DNA from: Larix sibirica
Taxonomy: Eukaryota > Streptophyta > Pinopsida > Pinales > Pinaceae
Assembly: GCA_004151065.3 (NCBI GenBank)
Contig: NWUY0300025633.1
Location: forward strand, 59,412 to 74,183
Direction of reading: 5' to 3'
DNA: 14,772 nt
The notes below the pieces were generated by a model. That model did not search any database and was not told the DNA's origin. It saw nothing but the letters and a program-made list of their open reading frames with translations. The first letter of the stretch is position 1. The number at the start of each line of letters is the position of its first letter. The translations under genes and the position numbers were made by a program. Shown here piece after piece: positions 7,991 through 14,772 of the stretch.

Positions 7991-8340
7991 TAGCACATGC
8001 ACATGTAGGGCAAGGGGAATCATTCCAACTTGCCTTGAAGTAGGGTTAACTGTTGCCGGAGGAAGAAGAGAACATATGGCCTCCACCTTCACAGACACGA
8101 AACTCAACTCCAACATGAAATCCGTCGAATTTAGCGGAAGCAAATGCATGAGCATTAATAGCTCCAACTGTACTGAATGAATCCAGCCACAAACACTTCC
8201 ATTGACACGACCCAACTTGCACGACCTGCCACATGCAGACAATATATGACTTCCATATGTGGTGACATAGCCTCGTCGCCGAGGCGTGGGGCACAAATGC
8301 GCAGGCCTACGTCAGCAAGTACGTGACCAATAGAATCAAA
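7991..8340. other. GC-richer stretch next to the Aha1 remnant, unresolved
   Basis: Composition is clearly richer in G and C than the DNA beyond 8340, which suggests old coding sequence. A minus frame of 102 codons (8296-7988) and an overlapping 82-codon frame (8294-8046) are open. A plus frame from ATG at 8076 reads MASTFTDTKLNSN and stops after 34 codons. The segment lies where earlier Aha1 exons would be expected, but I could not match it to the Aha1 N-terminus. It also contains the perfect short inverted repeat GCCTCG-tcgc-CGAGGC near 8270. Confidence 0.3.
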
Positions 8341-9426
8341 GTTAAATATAAACTAAAAAATTATAAATAAATAATTAATTTTCATGCTATGGTGTAACAT
8401 TCATGAAATACAAAAATCAAAATCAAAATGTGAATTAATTCACTTGCTTGAATAATAAATGTCAAGGACATAACAAATGTGATGATATGTATGAATAAAT
8501 GTGACTCGTCTTTTAGTGCGAATGGATGCCATCGTTGCAATTGTGAAATGTTGAGAATGTTTTAAAACATGGTTTTCCATGGGACTTTTTATTAAACCAA
8601 GTGGTTGTCAAAATTATGGTGACGTGTCAATAGATATATTTAAAACTTTTGTAACCACAATGGGAAATATTGTGCCAGCTCGTGTTTGGGTACTAAAGAG
8701 ATAAGTGAATGCTAGCTAAGAGTTTATCATCCTTGGTGTTTAGATAAAAAACAAGTTTGTCGAATAAGCTACATGTGTAATATAAATAATAAATTGATTA
8801 AACCACAAAAGTCCGTTAGACTTAGTTAGCTCGTAAAATTTCATAGCTTACGTGAATCATGCCCATGTTAGGGAGTTCCATCTTTGTCTATAGGGTTGAA
8901 ACACACAACCTTCAATAATGGGCTCAATATCAATGCCACTGATAATGTGATTTCATTGTTGTAGTCTTGCTTGGGTTTTGAAGGCTTCTCACTCTCAAAG
9001 ATGGCTAGAGTCCAATGAGGGAACCTGATATTTTGAAAGGAAATAAGAGTTGGATAGAAACAACACTTTCATGGCATTTACAAACAACACAATCAACTTT
9101 GTGCCAAGAGTGACTAAGGGGCTCCATGCTCATGGTGCATGATGCACTACCCCAAAATTGCAATAGTGGATTGAGATGTGTGATCTTCATCTCCAGTGTT
9201 AGAAATTAGCCCTAGTGAATATTTGCATGATTTAAGGAGCCATCATGCCAACTAAAGGACTTGCCATGTTGTATATGCTTAAATGTACATTCATTCCTTA
9301 TTTTTGATATGTAAAAGCTTATTTCAATTCTAATAGGATGATGTGTTGCAATGAACCCAATGATCCAAGGAAGTATATCTGCAAACTGGGTTACATTTAA
9401 GGAAATAGGGGGCCGGGAGATGTTGG
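8341..9426. other. Intergenic stretch without a recognised gene
   Basis: AT-rich start (8341-8480), then ordinary mixed sequence. Minus-strand open frames of 61-86 codons are present but show no motif I recognise. A GTGACGTGTCA box near 8620 resembles the motif array at 2925-3095. Confidence 0.4.
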
Positions 9427-9813
9427 TTATAGAGTTTGTATACCTAACCCCACAATATTTTGGCAAAGTCATAAAATGAGAAGAGACGTTTTATAATTTC
9501 CCTTCTCCAACTTAGTGGCACTACGATGAAGGCATAAATCCATGTCGCCAATAAGGTTGACAAGCAAGCAAAGAAATCCTTCCAAAAGGACTTAATCATG
9601 TGTAACCACATTTTCCATGTCAATTTCACCCTCCACAACTTCAAGTTGACATTTAGTACATGTTTTATACAAATCCACCTATAGCCATATATTGCCTTGT
9701 TTTTGAAGGTCTTGGTGTGATTCCATCTTTAGTTTCTCCAACAAGGCATTAGAGCTTAACACCACAGTTGATTGAATAAGTTGCCATGGACAAGGCTTTT
9801 TATTTGTTCTAGA
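9427..9813 (-). pseudogene. Coding-like remnant of unknown identity
   Basis: One minus-strand frame reads protein-like over about 125 codons with three internal stops: SSNALLEKLKMESHQDLQKQ, GNIWL, TAG, VDLYKTCTKCQLEVVEGEID, MENVVTHD, TAA, VLLEGFLCLLVNLIGDMD, LCLHRSATKLEKGNYK. It has a CxxC pair and a balanced mix of charged and hydrophobic residues. The longest uninterrupted frame on the same strand (9644-9444) is tryptophan-rich and looks like a shadow. No family is recognised and no start codon is evident. A decayed transposon or gene fragment is possible. Confidence 0.25.
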
Positions 9814-10679
9814 TTTACCTTGTTAGGTTGTTCAAGTGGAACTTGACCTTTAGATGTGGCCAATGTTTCCAATCATGGCTTTGAATGTCCACGAGCTATG
9901 TGGCCTTTTCGATGTCACGTTGGAATAAGGGCCTGGACTATTAAGCAATTTCAACAAAGGCTTGCCCAATTTTCCATAGTATGTGTGAGCATCAAATGGA
10001 GTGATCATTAAATGAGATCTTTTCCTGAGAGAATCACCTTTCTAATTGACCTTGAGTGTGATTACTTCCCATGATTTATAGATGCTCTTATCCAAAATGT
10101 CACTTTGATTTCAATGTGTGTTGGAGTGGTAAAAACAATTTGAAGATCCAAATAATTATAGGCTTTCTTGCCTAAGGGGGAAAATCCATTCCTCGACCTC
10201 GTTTCCATTAGTTTGATTTGATGATCCATTTCATGACAAGCTCTTACCCTTGATGTGAGTGTGAATATTACCCATCCCACCCTACACTTTGTGAAAACAA
10301 TATAAGTTCCAAATTAATTTTATTGAATCCCTTTTCTTTGGTTGAGTTAGCTCATAGTAAGTCTTCAAGGGTTTTTTCCAACCTTTTTAGGTGCTCATAG
10401 AGGGAACCTAGTAGGGAGAATAACACACATGCATGAATGCTAAGACATTAGTATATATATGGAATTTTGTCACCAAGGTCATGGGCTTTGTGATACATTT
10501 TCAATGTTCTCTATCATTTCATTGGACAATTGTTTAATGGAGTTCCTTGGGGGATCCTTGGGAAGAAAAGGGATTCCAAAAAAAAATAAAGATTTGGTCA
10601 TGTTGTAGCCAATACCAACCATGGTTGAGAATCTATTTGATTCAACCTGCAAGTGTTGGCAATTCGATTCTATAGTGTT
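9814..10679. other. Stretch with no recognised gene
   Basis: Minus-strand frames are interrupted by many stops. Pieces look protein-like in more than one frame, so no frame can be preferred. An A-rich run (AAAAAAAATAAA near 10578) is present. No RNA gene, promoter or repeat boundary is supported. Confidence 0.35.
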
Positions 10680-10947
10680 CATAGCAACCAAGTGTTGGAA
10701 ATCTAACAGAACCAACAAACACTAGCAATATATGAACTTGCTATTATGGGGTATATAGACAATCCTATACTCAATAACAACTTCTAATGGGTCTGAAAAT
10801 GTCCCCAAACTAGGAAACACATTTTGGGTCAGTTAGGAACCTGACAGCCTACTTCAAATGCCTATTATTGTTTCAATCCAAATTCTGGGCTAGTTATCTA
10901 AAAACAGAGCAGTGTCATCGTGTTTCTAGTAGATATGCCACAAGTGA
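10680..10947 (+). repeat. Dispersed repeat, copy 2
   Basis: Same family and orientation as 2113-2378. It shares ATAGCAACCAAGTGTTG at the left end, TATGGGGTATATAGACAA, GGGCTAGTT, CAGTGTCATC and TAGATATGCCA. This copy reads TGTTGGAAATCT at 10693, like a plant LTR start, but no matching CA end with target duplication was located. Confidence 0.75.
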
Positions 10948-11893
10948 CATATCTATAGTCCTCCATGGAATTTGTGAGGTAGTTTTGGTAGTCGGTGTCT
11001 TCTATTATTGACATTTTGGAAAGTTTTAATAATCTTGACTTATTTTTTTACAATGATTTCTTTAATTGGTTCCGTGACTTGGCATCTAACATGATGTCCA
11101 AGTGGGAAGATACAACATGAGCATTTTCATTGGTAACTAAAATCCATATCTGGAAGAAAAAGAATCCCAAAAGTTCATATACCATTTAACCTATGAGCCT
11201 TCTTGATTTTTTGAGCACATTGAAGAATGATGTGCCAAATTTTGAAGTAGCAGCTTAGAAGTTTAACATTTATTTTGCATTCAATCTGTAAATTCATGTA
11301 ATTTGATAATTTCTTTGGGACTTTGTTCATCTGTAATTTCTAGATCTATTTCATTGTTTGTTAAGTGTTTGATATTGTAATTTCTATGAGATAGAATTCT
11401 CATATATTTTTTTCTTTAATTGGATCCTTATGGTAGAATCATCCAATGGTTTACATCCATTTGCAGTATACATTTTTTTTAACTGATGCACTTGTTTGTT
11501 AATTAAGTTTGAAAAAAGCATTAGTTGTTTAGAATGTATTTTAATATTGTAAATAAAATAATTATATTTTATATTAATTATAATTAAGTTTGGAAAATAT
11601 TGAATTTATTTATTATAGTAATGATGATTAATATTCACTTAGAATAACTTTGTTTTCTCAAATTGATTTATCTAATGGTTTTATAATGAAGTAATCTGGG
11701 AATGAAAATTTCGAGTCATTTTCTTTTCCATTGCCCTGGATCCTTTTGAAACCCTTAGTGCATTTCCCCCTTCTAATGATCTTATGTTAGCTTATTCAAA
11801 CTAATTCATGCACATATTTCTTTTGACTATTGTTTCAAACACTCGTCAAGCTCGATCCAAAGAGTCACTTCGATCCATATTTCGAAGGCTAGA
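10948..11893. other. AT-rich intergenic stretch
   Basis: No gene is recognised. It has long T runs and A/T-only strings, especially 11530-11640, and no open frame of note until the tandem array begins. Confidence 0.45.
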
Positions 11894-12327
11894 CCCATTA
11901 GGTCTCTTTGAAAGAACATCCTTCGAAAGCCCCAATAGACCATCAAGCCTCTTAAAAGGAATACCTTTTAAAAGGCCCCAATCGACCATTAGGCTTCTTC
12001 AAAAGTTCAAACCTCTTCAAAGGATTTGCTTGATGGAAAAATCCATTGGGTCTCTTTTGAAAGAACATCATTTGAAAGCCCCTGATAGATTATGGAACCT
12101 CATTGAAAGGATATCTTTCAAAGGATTCACTTCATGGAAAAGCCATTGGGTCTATTTGAAAGTACATATTTTGAAAATTAACCCCATGGAAAAGCCATTA
12201 GGCCTCTTCAAAAGTACTTCTTTTGAAAGGACCATATAGTGATTATTTGGCGTCTTCAAAAGAACAACTTTTGAAAGGCCTCAATAGACCATAAAGTCTC
12301 CTTGAAAGATAGAACCCCATTCAAAAC
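11894..12327 (+). repeat. Degenerate ~45-bp tandem array with an inverted repeat in many units
   Basis: About nine units begin near 11894, 11938, 11984, 12043, 12088, 12143, 12195, 12241 and 12287, so the spacing is about 45-59 bases. A typical unit reads CCATTAGGCCTCTTCAAAAG, then about five bases, then CTTTTGAAAGG and a short tail. Many units can fold into a short hairpin. The clearest are TTCAAAAG (12207-12214) with CTTTTGAA (12220-12227), and the same arms in the next unit (near 12254-12274). A plus frame of 143 codons (11808-12239) stays open across the array. It is made of repeated PLGLF..TSFE-like peptides, probably as a by-product, with no known domain. Confidence 0.8.
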
Positions 12328-13253
12328 AAAAATAAGAAAGGCCAAATTGTCCTCCATTCGAAACTATCACTTCAAATTTGGTAACGGGCTTGGACATTAG
12401 ATGCTAAACAAGCCCATAGGCTTTGAATGTACAACGAACTCTAAGGATTGAAGACTTAGAAGGGACATTCTCAATCATCTTATTTGGCATGTGGCCACAC
12501 CATCATACATACTTTAACTCGAATTGTCCATACCTTTGACAACCAATCTTGAATGCATAACAAATAGTTGAACCTAATAATTATGTGGTTGTTCAAATAT
12601 GTACAGAAACATGCATCTAGTTTTTTTTCTTTTCAAGACGAAGCATCTAGTTATTTCAACAAAGCTACGATGCAACATCATGCATTCACGAATTCCATTC
12701 AAAATTTACACAAGCAAAACATAATTTAACTTAAGAATTATAAATAAGAATTCAATATAGAGATGGAACACTTCTTTTTGAACAAATTGGTCCAAGGAAA
12801 TTGGCCACTAACCAACATTTTTCCAACAAACAATACGTAATCCTTTGTGGAAGATTTGTCATAGCAACAACATTCATCTATAACTATTCAACCATTCAAA
12901 AGTTTTAGATCAATTCTTGAATGAAAAAGTATTTAACAACCGTTTTTCAATAATGGACAAAGAAAAATCTACCAAAGAGCCCACATGTTTAAACCATCTC
13001 AAAAAACACTACACATACATAATTCAGAGTCCATGATACAACAAACATGCTAGCACTAGAATCATAAACAAAGAGCTATCGAGTTGTGTGACATTGGGTG
13101 GAAGATCACCATGGAGTTGGATTGCAACCTGTACCACTTATTCATAAAAAAATCATTGTTATATTTTTCACTTTATGACATTCTCTTTTTTACCTTTAGA
13201 CGTTTCTTTGAACCTCATAGGACAATTGCTAATTGTATAAATATTAAATTTTG
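12328..13253. other. Intergenic stretch with nothing recognised
   Basis: AT-rich, with no open frame above background and no motif I can name. It ends at the target site of the retroelement insertion. Confidence 0.45.
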
Positions 13254-13266
13254 AAACATGTAGTTT
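13254..13266 (+). repeat. Target-site duplication, left copy
   Basis: AAACATGTAGTTT, identical to 14039-14051. Its last three T bases merge with the element's poly(A) complement, so the true length could be 10-13 bases. Confidence 0.88.
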
Positions 13267-13777
13267 TTTTTTTCCTTCGAAAAAAACGGTAATTTCATTA
13301 AAAAGATAATCAAATTACATTATGTATAAGAGATTCAAAGAGCCCTTTCTGGAAATGAGCTTTTCAGCTTCAAGAATCAGAGAATCAGGTGCCAATGCAC
13401 CCCAAGAAAAATAATAACCTACAACTAAAAAATACAATGAAAAATCCCACTCATATAGAGCTACATGAAAAGAAAGACGCCCAAAAGTCAAGGCTCCAAG
13501 CAACAGTAAACCCATAAAGTTTGCAGGGAAGGAAGAACCACCGGCTTTGTAATGAAACCTCGAGCAGCCAAGAGAGAAGACACCCAACCGTAAGGAATAC
13601 GTCTCCCCCTCGGATCTTTCGCCGCCTGAAATCAGGAAACCATCGAGCAGACAGCCGCCCGTCGATGTGTGAGAGCCCACGAGGAGCCCATTCGCCATGA
13701 ACGCACTGCCACAGAGCCATGGGAACTTCGATAACCTTAGCAAAGTAAGCCTCCGCCTGCGTTCAGAGACCCACTAC

Positions 13778-13844
13778 CGCCGTCGCCACTGGCCCAGCCC
13801 AGGTTCAGGTCTTCAACCCAAAAATCCGTCGCCGTCGCCACTGG
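13778..13844 (+). repeat. 15-bp direct repeat inside the retroelement
   Basis: CGCCGTCGCCACTGG occurs at 13778-13792 and again at 13830-13844, 52 bases apart, in the GC-rich part of the element. Confidence 0.9.
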
Positions 13845-13933
13845 GTGTCAGGAGGTGCCTGCCCCCAATGGGTCGTCGCGCAAAGGTTGCCGCCTCCACT
13901 CCAAAGCAGAAGGAGAAACCCTCAAAGAGAAAG

Positions 13934-13961
13934 GGCGGCCATGGAAGGAGCCATGACCGCC
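13934..13961. other. Strong hairpin near the 5' end of the retroelement
   Basis: GGCGGCCATGG (13934-13944) pairs with CCATGACCGCC (13951-13961) across a six-base loop. It is an 11-bp GC-rich stem with one mismatch that can pair as G-U in one RNA strand. It lies roughly 80-105 bases inside the 5' end of the minus-strand element. Confidence 0.7.
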
Positions 13962-14038
13962 AAGGTTTTCTCAGAAATCGTCTCTCAAAACCCTAGACCT
14001 AGTTGCAGAGAGATTTGCTCCCGTAATTTCATCTGTCA

Positions 14039-14051
14039 AAACATGTAGTTT
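14039..14051 (+). repeat. Target-site duplication, right copy
   Basis: AAACATGTAGTTT at the 5' end of the minus-strand element. The sequence beyond it returns to AT-rich intergenic DNA. Confidence 0.88.
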
Positions 14052-14222
14052 GTAAGACCTAAACCCAAATTATGTTAAAGACTTAGACATAAAGATATTA
14101 ACACTAAAAATTCAACCATCCTCACAAGTATAAAATCTTAAAGGGATTTCATTTAAATAATAATAAGTAGTAAAAATTGTGCTCAACAAGATACCAAATC
14201 TTTACATACAATATGCACCCCA
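14052..14222. other. Short AT-rich spacer
   Basis: No gene or repeat is recognised between the retroelement and the tandem duplication at 14237. Confidence 0.4.
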
Positions 14223-14236
14223 CAATTTATACAACC

Positions 14237-14322
14237 TTTATTGAAAGATGTTTCAAATCTAATAATATATATTTTAATTTATACAATATTTATTATTTTA
14301 TTGAAAGATGTTTCAAATCTAA
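14237..14322 (+). repeat. Two-copy ~60-bp tandem duplication
   Basis: A 26-base string beginning TTTATTGAAAGATG occurs at 14237-14262 and again at 14297-14322, a period of 60. Each copy follows an ATTTATACAA string at slightly different spacing. Each also contains the small palindrome TTGAAA-gatg-TTTCAA. Confidence 0.9.
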
Positions 14323-14345
14323 AGGTATATATCTCAACCTAATTT

Positions 14346-14772
14346 GGAGCATTAGAGTCTGCATATGGATGTTTCGATGGGGCAGCTTCAGGAAATAAAC
14401 GTGGTGCTGGTTTTTATATTTCATGTGGTAAAAACCTTTACTTCAAGTTTTATATTTCAGGTGGTAAGGGTACAAACTCAAAGGCGGAACTCTTGGGATT
14501 GTGGGGCATCCTTAAGGTGGCTGCATGGTATGGATTGTACTCCTTTAAGATTTTTGTTGACTCCCTTTTTATTGTTAATTGGGCAAAAGACCTTTATGGC
14601 ATGAAATCCATCCACCTCAAACACTAGAGTGATAGAGTTAAAATCTTGATGGGTTGGTTCTAGGATCTTGCTATAGATCATATATATAGGGAGTTCAATG
14701 ACGTTGCAGATTCATTATCCAAGCTAGCACTTGATGGGGAAGTTGGCGTCTTGCACTGGGAAGAGTGGGAGG
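14346..14772 (+). pseudogene. RNase H domain of a plant non-LTR retrotransposon, broken and cut by the window end
   Basis: This RVT_3-type RNase H would remove RNA from the RNA/DNA hybrid during retrotransposition. The plus frame from 14346 reads GCFDGAASGNKRGAGFYIS, then GTNSKAELLGLWGILK, FKIFVDSLFIVNWAKDLYG, IHLKH, TAG, SDRVKILMGWF, TAG, DLAIDHIYREFNDVADSLSK and LALDGEVG. The acidic catalytic residues are recognisable: D in FDGAA, E in KAEL, D in VDS and the D in NDVADSLSK. The first TAG stands where relatives have W in HWxDRV, and the second interrupts WF.DL. No reverse transcriptase is visible upstream, so only the domain fragment is present, probably as the 3' end of a 5'-truncated copy. 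The frame is still open at 14772. Confidence 0.9.

Larger units (their letters stand above)
13254..14051 (-). mobile_element. Poly(A)-tailed non-LTR-type retroelement insertion, short, with target-site duplication
   Basis: The segment is bounded by perfect direct repeats AAACATGTAGTTT. On the plus strand the left repeat runs straight into a T tract (13264-13273), so the element lies on the minus strand with its 3' poly(A) at the left. The minus-strand 3' end (TTAATGAAATTACCG, T7, CGAAGG, A-tract) looks like the tail of plant L1-type LINEs. The 5' two thirds are GC-rich, and the 3' third is T-rich when read on the minus strand. It has no reverse transcriptase or endonuclease, so it is a non-autonomous or internally deleted element, or a retrocopy mobilised by LINE machinery. 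A 142-codon minus frame (13743-13315, starting MLRLSKFPWLCGSAF) and an overlapping 89-codon frame are open but match nothing I know. Confidence 0.85.

Noticed and set aside
8076-8180. Plus-strand start MASTFTDTKLNSN resembling a plastid transit peptide
   Set aside because: The frame stops after 34 codons, and the protein-like continuation near 8272 is in another frame without splice signals I trust.
9444-9644. 66-codon minus frame, tryptophan-rich
   Set aside because: A neighbouring frame on the same strand has more protein-like composition; this one looks like a shadow.
11808-12239. 143-codon plus frame as a real gene
   Set aside because: Most of it is encoded by the tandem array; unit lengths are not all multiples of three, and no known domain is seen. 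Kept only as a remark on the array.
12254-12274. Heat-shock-element reading of the GAA/TTC strings in the tandem array
   Set aside because: The spacing does not keep the regular five-base pattern, and there is no adjacent gene to regulate.
14412-14460. TTTTATATTTCA repeated 36 bases apart inside the RNase H domain, as a duplication
   Set aside because: The domain has its usual length between the FDGAA and KAEL motifs, so the similarity is probably chance.

Overview
The window looks like nuclear DNA from a land plant, most likely a seed plant with a large, repeat-rich genome; a gymnosperm is my guess, not something shown. The evidence is AT-rich gene-poor sequence, plant-type gene remnants (a HAM-clade GRAS regulator and an intron-bearing Aha1 co-chaperone), and poly(A)-type retroelements. 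I found no intact protein-coding gene. Everything recognisable is broken, partial or repetitive. No bacterial operon, CRISPR array, rRNA or tRNA is visible.

Layout. Positions 1-1000 (minus) hold a decayed GRAS-domain gene, cut by the window edge at its C-terminus. It still shows the VHIID block, the PPWRNLF block of the SAW region and a degraded miR171-type target position. Positions 1000-4060 are mostly featureless AT-rich DNA with a dispersed ~265-bp repeat (second copy near 10.7 kb) and an imperfect GATGATGTGTCA motif array. Positions 4061-7649 are a head-to-tail duplication of a ~1.7-1.9 kb unit, with a single ambiguous base (N) exactly at the junction. Each unit carries two copies of an older ~180-bp repeat, and its right end carries part of an Aha1 (activator of Hsp90 ATPase) gene on the minus strand. 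The fuller Aha1 remnant runs from 7990 to 7349 with frameshifts and in-frame TAG codons.

Positions 8000-11890 have no firm gene, only a weak coding-like stretch near 9.4-9.8 kb. Positions 11894-12327 are a degenerate ~45-bp tandem array in which many units hold a short inverted repeat. Positions 13254-14051 are a poly(A)-tailed retroelement insertion on the minus strand, bounded by a perfect 13-bp target-site duplication. The window ends in the RNase H domain of a non-LTR retrotransposon (14346-14772, plus), with two in-frame TAG codons.

The genes do not form a pathway. The main biological interest is in the fossil regulatory site, the nested duplication history and its possible assembly origin, the hairpin array and the compact retroelement. 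I see no convincing new biological system.
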